From contig JANBPT010000760.1 of the NCBI GenBank assembly GCA_027575765.1, positions 1 through 23,919 on the forward strand: a stretch of DNA of 23,919 nt, given 5' to 3'. The number at the start of each line of letters is the position of its first letter. Within the stretch, counting starts at the first letter, position 1. Shown here one piece after another: positions 1 through 11,094 of the stretch. The stretch comes from Tieghemiomyces parasiticus. Lineage: Eukaryota; Kickxellomycota; Dimargaritomycetes; Dimargaritales; Dimargaritaceae. Both the position numbers and the translations under genes were made by a program. The notes under the pieces are model-generated. The model had not been told where the DNA came from, did no database searches, and saw only the letters and a list, made by a program, of their open reading frames with translations.

Positions 1-1074
1 GAAAAAGGGCTTTACCGCTTTTTCGGCTCTACATGCCCATACGCCTCTACCTCAATAAGACGGCTAGGCTCCTTCAATAGGGTCAACGCTTCATACTGGT
101 GGAGCGGACCGTAGAGTGCCGGGCGCTGTTAACCACATCGGTCTGGCCCCAGTCTCCGCGGTCTATCCCGGTAGGCAGCACATTTCAGGAGCTGATGTGG
201 TTGGGCCAGTTGTTTTGCGTGCCCTGTTAATATAAATGAGGGGCGCTTGAACACCAGCGTCCACCTACGATGGAAGCACTGCCTTTGTAACTTTGCATAA
301 GCTCATAGTGTATTCTATCGAACATAAGGTAGTGGCCTCCGATGATCTAGAGCTCGCAACCAGTGGCCTTATAATCCGTTTAATCGTATGAATATGGGTA
401 CGCTACGCTGATTGCATGAATAGTATACTCTCTGCTTGTTCTAGAGTAGCACCCTTTTAATACAATACTTAAGGTAGGCGTATACTACTCGGCAAGTGTA
501 CCTTATCCAAGTGCCGAAGTGTGTTTCGAGACCACCGGGTTGGTGCGTGGAGAGTTTAGATTTTCTGATGGTCCTGGCGTATCTGGATTGGTGACCAGCT
601 GTCTTTCGTTCCGTCTTACCTGGTACGTTGGACCAGCGAATAGCTCGTAGAAGTCGGCCAGTATATACCCAAGGTTCGTTGGTGGGGACGCCCAGAAAGT
701 AATCGTTGCCCCTGAACACCCCCAAAAGGAACTTAGACGCACAAGGTACCTACTGATGGCGCTTTCCACCAGAGATCTGTTGAACGAGTATACAGTTGGG
801 CGAGAAGCTTAATAGCAAGCTCTTGCCTGCAATAGTCCACACTATGACCAGAGATGTACAGCATACACAAACCGATGACCTACGAGTCAGTTATAGGGTC
901 GTTCTGGTAAGACTAGGACGGTGTTCGCACCAGGTCCACGCAACGTTATCGGATGGGAGACCAGCTCAGAAAAACAGCTTCAGAGATAACATAGACCTTA
1001 CCAATAAGCTGACTAGCACGTTATCGACGTTGATGAAGGCAGGGATAGTAAATACCAACTGCGAAGCCGGTTAA
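1..1074. other. No supportable gene; short overlapping frames
   Basis: Three frames of 88-94 codons lie here, two on the minus strand (441-725 and 503-769) overlapping each other and one on the plus strand (796-1074). None has a recognisable domain, a Shine-Dalgarno-like sequence at a usable distance, or a composition unlike the surrounding DNA. The plus frame needs a TTG start. I see no RNA gene and no long repeat. This is what background sequence of this length would show. Confidence 0.6.
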
Positions 1075-1882
1075 ACGCGGAGCTTCTTTATCCTATTGGC
1101 TAGGGATGCGCTTGTAATGTAGGATTTGACACTTAAATTTCGGAAACCTGGGCTGGGGTTTTGGAGCAGGTTATGGGCGTAATAACGAGGCAGTAGAAGA
1201 TAAAATCCACTAAGGTGCGGTGTATCTCTAGAATGGAGGTACTACAAATGACCTGCTCACCCCGGTATTATCAGGCTTTACCTATAAGGCCAAGGTCGAA
1301 AGGATTTAGTTTTTTATTGTGGGAAATATTGTTGGCTATCGGTACAGCAACGTGACTCCTTGTACCAACCAGTTTCAGAGATCCGAAAGGGGAGGCCGTG
1401 ATAGCAGCTTATACTGTCAAGAAACTTTGTATCGCTGAGTCAACATGGATTCCAAATGAGCACTAAACCAATCTCATTAATCTTCATTTGGTTGGAGCGA
1501 ATGTAAAAGGGGAAGTGCAAGGGTTAATACTGCGTCTTAGGTATTCAGGGTGTGTGTGGATGTGGTAGCACGGTTTTACCCCGAAAGCAATGTGAAGACT
1601 TACCTGTCATTTCATCTTTTTGGGGAGGGTGTCTAAATTCTTAGGGTGCGAGAGTTACAATAGTTAGCAACATTGCTCTATTGCTAGACCACCTTGGTTA
1701 GTCCCACCCTTCCTGTCTGGCCAATCCTGTTCATTTACACGTATCACTGCTTGCACACTAGTGCTAGCGCCGCCCTGTCAACCTGTCAAACCAGAGCTCC
1801 GGGAGCTAGCGGGGGAAAAACATCTTCACTGGTCCCGTCTATGTATCCACGTCATTGGTGACACACTACCACGTTCCTTATC
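1075..1882. other. No gene seen
   Basis: About 800 bases contain no frame of 60 codons on either strand. I looked for promoter-like pairs, tRNA arms and T-run terminators. A TTGACA occurs near 1125 but has no TATAAT-like hexamer at 16-18 bases. Nothing else stands out. Confidence 0.6.
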
Positions 1883-2511
1883 GTGCCTCTATTAATCGCA
1901 ACTTCGCTAAAACCCCATTTCTGTTACCTAATCTGTGACTCTTTTTATCGCCACGTAACCAGATTCAGGACCTCTATCGGGAAACAAGGGACCAGATTGG
2001 CGCTGTCAAATGTTCAATCAGGAATGGAGTCCCAAATGGTGCAGTGGCGTACCAACAGCGATTAGCCGTGAATCCCTCCAGAGTTCGCGGCGTATAATCG
2101 GGGAGTTATACCTTACAAATCAGATATAATGCTGGTCACTACAGCGGAAAGGGGGGTCAGAATAGGCTTCCTGGTATTATGTGGCTGAACTGACCGACCA
2201 TACCCCATAGGGAACAGCCAAATGGAGTAACCGGTTTTGCAAAATTGACAGCTGGTGTTCTAATTACCACCCATCCTCCATTTGACAGCCAACGGACAAG
2301 ACGATGGCCTCTCCGTTCCGTATACGATTTGGCATGACCTTGCCGAATACGGTTGAGGTTTGGACCGGTAATCGTCGGAACGGGCAGCTGAGGGATCGTC
2401 GCGTCTTCTGGTACCAGGCCAGCCGTGGTCGTGTGATCTGATTTTGTAGGTCGGGGGACTCGAGGCGACAGGTGAGGAAAATATTTCAGTCTTATCGAGT
2501 CCAACGTCCTC

Positions 2512-2574
2512 TTTTTTTTTGAAGGCGTATAGCTAAGTATTAACTAGTTTCACGATGTACGAAATATTTTTTTT
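2512..2574. repeat. Paired poly-T runs
   Basis: A run of nine T (2512-2520) and a run of eight T (2567-2574) lie within 63 bases. Neither follows a GC-rich inverted repeat on the plus strand, so I do not call them intrinsic terminators. They belong to the general excess of homopolymer runs across the window. Confidence 0.6.
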
Positions 2575-4542
2575 CGTCGACTTGAAGAGCTGAGTGCTTA
2601 TGATCAATATCAACAATTGCCCAGTATAGGACCCCACCAAGGTGCTACCCCTCTCCCCCAGTACCGTGCGAAATGACCAGCCATGGCCAATATTTCCTCA
2701 CCTTGATGTGTAGGTAAACTAGGCGGTGCCCCCCGCCCCGTGGTGGGTCATCCGAGTCGGAATCTTCGGTTTCATAAAGAGCCCTTACATGGTGACCCGC
2801 ACGTCGCTGGGCCTTGAGTTGATAGTAAGGTGGGTACTCATGATTAGTATATACCCCCCTCCCTCTTAGCCCATATCGTTCACGGTCGATAGCGAGACGA
2901 AAGACGTTCCCAGGGCCGTTACCCATCTCTGCACCATGGCGTCCACATTCATCGCCCCCTCCATCCACTTTCCACTTATTCGATGGACTCGGTTTAATCC
3001 GTATGCCTAACTAGGTCGAATGTTTGGACGTGCCCTGGCCTTTGTATTCCCAAAAAGGAAATATACAAAATCTCTGGTTATCAACTGGCCCTACAGCTTG
3101 ACACGGGTCGTTCTACCCTCAAGCACGCTATTCCCTTTCCCTCAAACCTGTCGCTGACAGGGGCACTACTCGCCTCTTGCAACACCCATCCTCCCACCCA
3201 TACATTACATCACTTTCCTACATTGCCACTGGTCAATAGACCCGTTTAGGGGGAGGTTGGCGATTCCGACTGACGGAATTATCGACACGGGTCTTCCAGG
3301 TACATCCAATCCCCACGACTGACACTGGACCATCGACTATCTCTCTACTTTCCACCGTGCGCTACGTACCCTGGCTTCGAATTATTTGTGTGATGCCGGG
3401 CACGACTCTGGTACTACTAATCCGCCCTCGCTTTCTTCCACTGCCAAACAAACCAAAACATGGACTATCACTCGTGGGTCTTGTCCACCAACCCAGTGAG
3501 AGTCGAGGTTTTCCCTCCGCACGGTCGGCCCGGCCCCATACCGATTACAAACCGCAATTGCTCGGATCTTTCTCCGCCTACTATGAACCATTAGCTTGGG
3601 AACCAGATGATTTTCGCACCGCTTAATATGGCGACTGGACCGTGTTTCAAGGCAGATAGAGGCAATTTCAGCGCCGAGGTCGGGCCGATGAGGTCGGGAT
3701 AACCATCTGGGACCTGTCAGAAGTGATCGCCTTGGCCCTAGCCTTTTCGGCGCTACTATTGCATCCCCACCCCTCTCGGGCCCCTAATTCTAAATGGGTT
3801 TAGGGGGCTACCTCAGGTGTTCTCCGGTTCGAAGCAACGCAGCCCTTACCTCCCTCCCCTGTTCTTCCCCAAAGCAGTTTCGTTTTAAACACACCCCGTT
3901 TCGATTGAACATTCGGGTAAGCAGGGTCAATCAAAGTTTGCAACGCCCCTATTCGAATCTAAGTAGGATACTTGCCATGGCCGTATGGACTGCCTTAGTT
4001 CATTTGTCCTAAGCATTCGTTAGAGCTGACCTAGGTAATAAAATTGTCATTTGTTTGAAATAAGAGGGAATATTGTTGTCCTGTATCGCCCATGTATGGT
4101 TTGCCGTGCTACCAAGGTTGTAGACCAGGGCCAGGCAAACACTCCCTTCGTCTCTGTTGTCCAGCAAGCACCTATGCGGAGGCCAGGCTTTCTTCCTGAG
4201 CGGGATACAGTTACCCTGGCGTCCAGCTCCTGCCCGGACCCTGCAGCCATCCCGAGGCGACGACGGATCTTAGTCTCAGAGCGACCACCCCTCTCCGCTC
4301 TGGACATACGGTGAAGGAAACGTACGCACCAGGTGGAACCCATGCTGGCCGTTCATTAACCAGAATACCCCATTATCTATTCCAGGGCCAAGCGTAGGTG
4401 AAAAAATTGAGACCGCTATAGCAAGCCGACACTTCTCATATTAGATACTATACCTCTAAACTACCTGCCCACACTTCCATTCCCCCCTTGTCACTGCGAG
4501 GGGAGCAGTGTCGGTGACAGGGGGCTGACGTGGATCCTTTTT

Positions 4543-4914
4543 TTGACATGTTTGGCGAAGGAGCCCTGCCAAAAACGCCCATCAGGTCGACTGGTTGTGG
4601 AAAATCAGCCATTGTTATACGCCACGTCTCTATGTCACAACTCTGCACCGGCTGACCTGCGTCAGCATATCTTTCGAATTTTGATCTATACTTTCCATCC
4701 GCACCCCCAATTCTTCCGCGCACTAATAGTCACCGACGTAAGACCATGTGTAGGCGGTGACACCTTTTACGGCTGTCAAAGCTATCGAACAGCGCCTACG
4801 CGTTCGAGGTGTGACGAGTCGCACGGATACAGACCAAAACTGTTCGCCAGTATGACCGGGAAGTTACCCGGCCTGCCATTAGAAATCTCGGCGCGAAGGA
4901 GTTTAAACCTTTAA
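4543..4914 (+). other. 123-codon open frame, not supported as a gene
   Basis: This is the fourth longest frame in the window. It starts from ATG without a purine-rich site upstream and overlaps a minus-strand frame (4448-4723). The translation is rich in Arg, Pro, Ser and Cys with no hydrophobic segment, repeat or motif that I recognise. Its length is within what chance produces in a window of this size. I list it only so that it is not mistaken for something overlooked. Confidence 0.1.
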
Positions 4915-5726
4915 ATCATACAATTGTAACGGGTAATGCTGAAAGGCTTGCGGGGTTATCCACAACGCTTCAGAGAAGACGACGGCCCCAAGTCGGCAAC
5001 TCTACTCTGATCTGCCCCTTCTCCCACATGCCACCGGTAATAATTTAGTATACGGCATCTTTCGGGCCCCAGGTAGACCACGCCTGATCGCCATCACGAT
5101 CAGACAACATGTGCCACGCTGGGCGTTGGTAGTACTATGTGCACGTACAGCCTTATTGTGGTAGAGGACCCAGATCGGCTGGAGGTGACCATAGTCCGTT
5201 CGCACCCAGTTGATTTATTCCTCAGTACAGGGTGGCCGGTTCCTGTGAGATCGCTGTAATTCGAACGTCCCCACCCTCCCCCACACCCTTTTTTTTATAA
5301 TGGCCATCAAGAACAGAAAGCACAAAGTGATCTCGATCAGACATTGCGGTTATCAAAAAAAGGGGGAGGGGGACGGTATGGGTCGCGCACCCTGCCCTCC
5401 CCTGTTAGTTTCTAACAACCCCGATCGCCACCCTTGTTTTCGAAACAAAAAAGTGGGGAGGGGGGGAAGTAAAAGTGATGTCCTCCAAAAACAGGGTAGT
5501 CAATAAGCGTCGCCCGGCTACGATGGACCTCCCGAAAAAGGCTGGCCGAAAGAGGAGGGTTCACCTCCTTCCGTCGGTCTGCGCCCCCAGTAGGCACAAT
5601 AAGCAGCCAAGTACTTCTGTGCTGCAGCGGACGAGGGGAAAACCTACAACGTTGCATTCTGTACACCCATGTCCTGCCGCTGCCCTTACTGAATGAGTCT
5701 CGGCTGCGGTTATCCGCCTGTACCCG

Positions 5727-5793
5727 TTTCTATCCCCCTCGCCCTTCACTTTTAAGCCTCTCCCTCTTTCCTTTTCCCTCCCCGTTTTTCTTT
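5727..5793 (+). repeat. Polypyrimidine tract
   Basis: Of 67 bases, 60 are C or T. The only purines are three G (5741, 5756, 5784) and four A (5732, 5748, 5754, 5755). Within it, 5757-5783 is 27 consecutive pyrimidines with a partly mirror-symmetric layout around a central TTTT. Such tracts can form triplex (H-form) DNA in general. There is no AG at splice-acceptor distance downstream and no gene beside it, so no role is assigned. Confidence 0.75.
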
Positions 5794-6102
5794 GCTACTG
5801 CGGTGATCTATCCAATCACTTCGCGTAGCCCCTTGGCCCTATATTCTCTGGAATGTCCGCCCATCTTTCGTCAGCCATAGCTAGCAAGGTGACCCGGCGG
5901 ACTTGGATCGACCGCGACTGCGCAAGCCGAGGGTAGGGCCCTTATGTCGGTGTAACACAGTGTAGAACTAATACAGTTGGGACGACATGCCGTAAGGAGC
6001 TACTGGCCCAGATAGCGACGCTGTCTTCTCAAGGGACTATTCTAATTGTTCCTTATCAGCCCTTAATACTGTTTTCTAGGCATGGTCTAGGGAAGAGGAC
6101 CG

Positions 6103-6315
6103 AGGAGGAATTGAATGGATTACCGTTGGCTCTGCATCATGTATCATTTTGCAGAGAGGGAGTGGGGAGCACTGGTGAACCTGCGGGGAGGATGTAACCG
6201 AAGCTATTGGCCCCACCTTGTTAAAATACTACGGCCCCGAAAAACTATGCCTGGTGTCGTGGTTTCTCTACCTCTGCGTACCATGCCCCCTCTAGGTGTG
6301 TCGCCCTATACGTAG
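6103..6315 (+). other. 66-codon frame behind a perfect Shine-Dalgarno-like site
   Basis: AGGAGG (6103-6108) lies six bases upstream of the ATG at 6115, which is ideal bacterial spacing, and the frame runs 66 codons to 6315. The translation is not recognised. It has several Trp, Arg and Cys residues but no clear membrane segment or domain. I found no -35/-10 pair upstream. Equally good AGGAGG sites elsewhere (near 15686 and 21321) lead to no frame or to a six-codon one, so the match has little weight. If the DNA is bacterial, this is the least bad small-protein candidate. Confidence 0.12.
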
Positions 6316-7154
6316 CATTGAGCGGCTGTTCGTCTGCTTGTTGATAGTAATTCCAAACCCTTCTCCTTATAGGCAGGGCTCCCGGTACTTTGCGTGCTCG
6401 CCACTGATCAGTGGGGTTCACCGGGCCTTGGGCGTCCTTTCCACGTGGTCCGCGGCAGCATTGTTTGCGCGTGAGTGGCCACATGTATGTAAGGTGAATC
6501 CGTTCGCAAACCACGCTACGGTGCAACGATTGGGAAGTCCAAAATAACTGGCAGTCTAGTCGCAACGCAGGGGATGAGCGGACACGTGCAGCGGATCCAA
6601 ATGATGAAGGTGGGGAGGGGAGGGCGAAGCGAATGGTTCACAACACCAGTAGAAGCTCCCACTGACCACCTCCGCCTTGGGCGTCGTACTTCCGTGCTTG
6701 AAGGTCTCGCATTTACACTACCAGTGCAGGCACCCGCGGCGTTCCTCGGGATTAGCCCTTCTCGTACCTCGCCAAGCGCGGGCCTCCGCATTCGACCTCC
6801 TGGTGACGACTGCAGTTCATCCCTTAATCTGGTTTGGAAAGCGGCTTAGCTTGTGCCGGTCATCTTTCGACCTTTCCTTGCTAACACCGAGATGAGCCCT
6901 GGTATATACTCGTGCCTGTATCTCGCCCAATGATCTACCATCACGCACGTCGTCACGAGAGAGGAAGTACGTGGAGTCGACAGACAGTCGAAAGGTAGAG
7001 ACTATCAGAATGATTGAGGGGAGGGACCCATCGGGCCACATGGAACCTTTGGCCTACCTTGCCCCCGCGATCAAAAATTGGGGGTAACTTGCATCTAGCG
7101 ACTGGCACCACGATACGGCGAGGATGCTTGATCTGTTTAGGCTACAAGCCACAG

Positions 7155-7163
7155 CCCCCCCCC
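7155..7163 (+). repeat. C9 homopolymer
   Basis: Nine consecutive C sit inside an unremarkable 75-codon plus-strand frame (7124-7351). In a living genome, a run like this inside a coding region would be slippage-prone. Since the frame itself is not supported as a gene, I draw no phase-variation conclusion. Confidence 0.5.
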
Positions 7164-7351
7164 GGAGATTATGTTCGCTGAACTTTTTCACGGCAGGGTT
7201 GGTGAACCAAAGGGGGCCAAGGTGGGGTATTACAAGCATTCATGTGAACTCTGGCTTTCTACCCCGGCTGGTTTTGTGTTCGAAGGGGGCTTCTAGGCTC
7301 AGCTACTTCATCTGCGCGTGCCGTCACATTACCACATCTCCCTCTCATTGA

Positions 7352-8895
7352 TTTCTCGGCCCGAATTCTGGCTCCGCCTCGGCGACTAACCAGGTCGGTT
7401 TTCCTACGTCGCCCCGTTTCGCTCATTTATGAACCCCACTTCTTTTTGATGAGCTCTGCATGCATGACTGTCTTATTATCGGACGCTGCCGCTCGGCCTT
7501 GGGGCCAATTACTACGGGCGGGATTTAGCCGTACACGATATACCCAATGTCTCCCGCTCAGCCCCCCACCCCAGCCCTACACAGTCCCTAGCTAAATACC
7601 ACACCGGTCCAATATCACCTCCTTATGTTTTTCCAACTCTGGTTAAAAGGACACAATTGAGTGAAATGCTGTTAATGGGCCGGTGAATTACGCTGACTAT
7701 ATAATGTTGTACGGCTCTATGCACTGACCTGATGTGTAGGCTACCCAGTGTGCCGTGCCTTAGAGTGAGGCACAGCGAAACGACCGACAGTAACCTAATG
7801 TCTCCAATTTAGGTACAGGCTGTTTATCGTACTGGCTGGAGTTCAATGCTCATTTCATCTCGGGACTAAAAAGTATTCCCAGCTGGCCGAGGGTTTATTT
7901 TCTATGGGAACCAAGAGCTACCCAGCCAGGCCAGCACGCCATAGCCTCCCTCTTGGGGTGCCGGAATACGAAGATTGACTTACTAAGTTTTCAGGAACGG
8001 GCCAGGGTCTGGCTTAGACTCGACCTCTCAGGTACAGCCACCATCCTCCTTCCAGCCTTGACTGCCGGTTCGATTGCTTCCGGTTCCGAACCCCTCCATA
8101 TCTTAAATTCAGGTTTTTTCTAGCAATGTGAGCTTGGTCAGGTCTGGGACGATTCATTCTACAATACTGGTTCAACCTTTCTTTCACATTTTACCCTAAG
8201 TTAAGCTGGGATTTTAGAGGCTTGTGTTTATTCTGGCACCCTCCCTTCCCACTCACCATGTACTCTATCCTACATCTCCCCCCTTCGTCCACTTTCCTCA
8301 CTCCCTAAACCCACCTCCTCCCCCCCTCGTTTCACTCCCAATCCCACGGTCCCGTTGAGCACTGCCTTGAGAAGCTTACTTCCGTTTACTACTCACGAAG
8401 CAATGGGTACAATAGTAAATAAACGGTCACCCGCTCACGTCAGCGCGGAAATACAAACACCACCCTCTAGCGCCTGCATCGTTGGGTAGTGAGTCAGGTC
8501 GGTGGCTTTGGAAACCGACAGTCTAATTCTAATGATGTGACACCCTACCCAGCGTCCCATTGACCCTCTCTCGCTCGCTCGCTTTCTCCATAGAGCTTCT
8601 TATTACGGACAGTTACTCATTTGCCTCGACTCTGTGCGAATTGACTATGGCGGCTCGAGACAGCAGGCTTGGAAATGCGCTATGGAGAAGACTGCAGTTG
8701 AAGTGGGGTAAAAGGGAGGCCCCCCTAACTGAGGCCTGACCTTTGTGTCGCCCACGTTATTTTTTCGACGCACTCACAATGCCGCAGCCGAGGCAACGAT
8801 CAATACGACTAGGTGCACGGCGCTGATTGTTATGCTTGGACGAATATGATTATATGAGCGGCACCCAGCGCATACCGTGCTAGTCGCAGCTTCGA
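7352..8895. other. 1.5 kb without a gene
   Basis: No frame of 60 codons exists on either strand. The stretch holds one strongly C-rich tract (8237-8347) and a short TCGC tandem near 8571-8583 of about three units. A TATAAT at 7699-7704 has no -35 partner. No tRNA- or rRNA-like segment was seen. Confidence 0.6.
8237..8347 (+). repeat. G-depleted C-rich tract
   Basis: Counting by hand, 111 bases contain only three G (8260, 8287, 8329) and 61 C, including runs of six C at 8278-8283 and seven C at 8320-8326. The boundaries are fairly sharp: GG at 8235-8236 on the left and GG at 8348-8349 on the right. It does not meet the four-tract quadruplex rule on the complementary strand. No open frame of note covers it. 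Confidence 0.8.
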
Positions 8896-10177
8896 ATGCG
8901 CTCAGGCATGGCATGGCTTAGCCCGGCCCGGTGCGTTATACTTGGGCGCCACTATCTTAACCATGTAGTGAGCCCATTTCTGGCTGCACTGTTTGTGATG
9001 AAGGTGTGGCATTTTTATTACCCTTACTCTTTAGGTAGGTACGTCAGAAGGGGGTCTTGGACGCGTATCAGTAAATCCATACGCAACCTATATTAAATAA
9101 GCCAACTAATCAGCGCCGAAAGGAAAGTGGGCCGATGGCAAAGTGCCGTGGCTAATGGTCTCGACCTTGAGAAAGTCACACACCTCCCAAAGAGGATTTA
9201 GGAACTAAACCCTATGGCCACTAAGGAGGTTGGGGTTTAGCAGGGGGGGTAGATGAACCTATGTGCCCTACCAATGGTACCCAGTACCCATTTACTTATG
9301 ACCACCTATCGACAAGGAATGTGGGATGGATAAACCAAGTAGCTAGATTACTCAACTGTTAAGAGTCAACCCGGGATCTGTTCCGCCCTGAGCGCACAAA
9401 TAAAAGAAGCGTACGCGATGAAGACGCTTACTCCGAGCCATAGAGGTCAATGCCACTAACACTCTGTCTTTTGAAAGCCCGCCCGCCCTGCTCAATTCCA
9501 CTGTCGGGCATTCTGAGGCCACCGACAATTGCGTTTCTGCTCCCACTTTCACATAGTCTCACTCTGACTACACTAGGCCGAGTTCCGCCCTCACTACGAG
9601 GTGCGTCCGCCTCCATTATTTCAGTCATCTACTAAGCCTGCACGAGACGGCAGGAGTATGCATCCAATGCAACTAGGCATATGAATAGAAGATTGGATTG
9701 GTAGGGTGAATAGAACCTACCCCGGACGTTATAATGGAGAATGCTTAGGGAGTGCGATCCCTATCTCTCCCAAAATTAATATGACCGGTTTTGAATGCGT
9801 CCCTCCGTGCAGGATTTACCAATCAGTGCTTCGTCGGGGTAATTTACCTGGATAGCCTTCCTCTCCACCCTAAACGGGATCTCTCCTTCTCTCTCTCGGT
9901 TCATTTGGCTTCGGGAAAACGTATGTGTTCGTTCTACAAGGGCCCACCCAACGAACCATGGCTCCTGCCAATTCCAATACTTGTCCATGGGGTTCCTCAA
10001 GCTAATCGACGGTCGCGATCCATCTGGCTATGGTCATAGGCGCGTGCCTATTGTCCACTGGCCAGACTGGGGCGGACTACCTAGCCATTCACTCGACATT
10101 GAAACCAGCCTCTTCCATCTTGATTCACTAGGTCAACGTACCGAATTCCGATGTGAAAAAGGCCGCAAGGATAATAA

Positions 10178-10263
10178 AAGGGGATGGCAGTAACCCCTTG
10201 ACTCGATGGACTACGAGGCGTCACGCCTCACTGTCAACGGCTCAAAGCCGCTCGGGAACCGAG
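10178..10263 (+). other. Cluster of four small perfect hairpins
   Basis: Four inverted repeats follow one another. AAGGGG (10178-10183) pairs with CCCCTT (10194-10199) over a ten-base loop. GAGGCG (10215-10220) pairs with CGCCTC (10224-10229) over TCA. CGGCT (10238-10242) pairs with AGCCG (10246-10250) over CAA. CTCGG (10251-10255) pairs with CCGAG (10259-10263) over GAA. The last two abut with no base between them. CCGAG can alternatively pair with CTCG just downstream (10266-10269), so competing folds are possible. No T-run follows, and the cluster lies inside the low-stop frame rather than between genes. Confidence 0.6.
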
Positions 10264-10373
10264 GTCTCGCGCTTTATAGGGAAACTGTTATCGTTGGGCT
10301 ACTGCCACCTGACTTAATACCACCTGAGATATCTAACAGCCGACCTCTCAGGGTCATGATCATCAGTGACGGG

Positions 10374-10393
10374 CGTGGTAAAAAAATACCATG
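10374..10393 (+). other. Hairpin with A6 loop
   Basis: Bases 10374-10380 pair with 10387-10393 as a seven-base-pair stem (one G-T wobble) closing a loop of six A. There is no T-run after it, so it does not look like an intrinsic terminator. It lies about 110 bases downstream of the hairpin cluster. Confidence 0.5.
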
Positions 10394-11094
10394 TACACTA
10401 AGGGAGGATAGAATTCTAGCCCCATCCAAGAATACTTTTCCTGAATCCCCCCATCGTCAGTCACCACTAACCCCACACTGGTAAATGGATAAGCTCCTGG
10501 CATCCACTATGAGAAACAAACGTTCTCACCATGCTCCATTTCCTCTCTGTCTTCTGTTGTCCTGGCACCTATACTTCTCCCCTATACCTTTGGATGCAGG
10601 CAACCAGGCTTTTCCTGATACATTAGGCTGGAAAGGACAAAGAAGTGACAATGCTGAAGCCAGTGAGGGATTGTCGCTTCAAGAAGGGGGTGAAACAAAG
10701 AATATAGAGCGGCTCTGTGAAGGGCGACTAAGGTTGAATTGTAGGGCCTTTACCCGTCTGTGCGATATGGATAGGACCGTACATACCAAAATGACACAGT
10801 TCGAAGTCGCGTGAAAGTAGGGAATGGGTCGGCAGCGGAAGCCTCTTTGCTAGTGAATACGATGCCTAAGAATTCCGCATGGTCTACTGCAAAGAAACGC
10901 AATTAACAAAGAGGACTATGTGCATAAATGGGAGCCTTCCCCCTTAACAAACTTGCCGCCGCCCCCTCCCTTCCATTCGGGCGCCAACGGGGGGGGGACA
11001 AGAGTGCAGCCCTTGGCTTAAACCTGGGCCATATAAAGTAACCACTATAGATAATACCTACACATAGTGACGCCCCCCCATGACATCTCGTCAC

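Larger units (their letters stand above)
9843..10814 (+). other. Long frame with only two internal stops; possible decayed ORF
   Basis: Reading in this single frame from just after a TAA (9840-9842), there are 116 sense codons, TAA (10191-10193), 96 codons, TAA (10482-10484), then 109 codons to TGA (10812-10814). About 15 stops would be expected by chance in 323 codons. The third block starts with ATG directly after the second stop. The translation is not recognised. The third block has a basic start followed by a short leucine-rich stretch, loosely like a signal peptide, then a charged region. First-position G is not clearly enriched over second-position G, which argues against real coding. 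It could be a degraded gene with two nonsense codons, or a chance low-stop patch. I lean to chance. Confidence 0.15.

Noticed and set aside
2219..2284. Inverted repeat CAAATGGAG/CTCCATTTG with nearby TTGACAGC direct repeats
   Set aside because: Nine-base arms separated by about 50 bases are expected by chance. There is no target duplication or transposase frame.
5475..5696. Basic stretch in a 73-codon frame resembling a nuclear localisation signal
   Set aside because: Short basic clusters arise easily from A/G-rich codons. The frame overlaps two minus-strand frames and has no other protein-like feature.
7699..7704. TATAAT hexamers here and at several other sites (near 2125, 5295, 9731, 19841) as possible -10 elements
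   Set aside because: None has a TTGACA-like hexamer at 16-18 bases upstream or a supported gene downstream.
8569..8584. Short TCGC tandem repeat
   Set aside because: Only about three units; too short to be a meaningful microsatellite.
9206..9240. CTAAACCC and GGGTTTAG, recalling plant telomere repeat units
   Set aside because: Single units in opposite orientation, with no tandem array.
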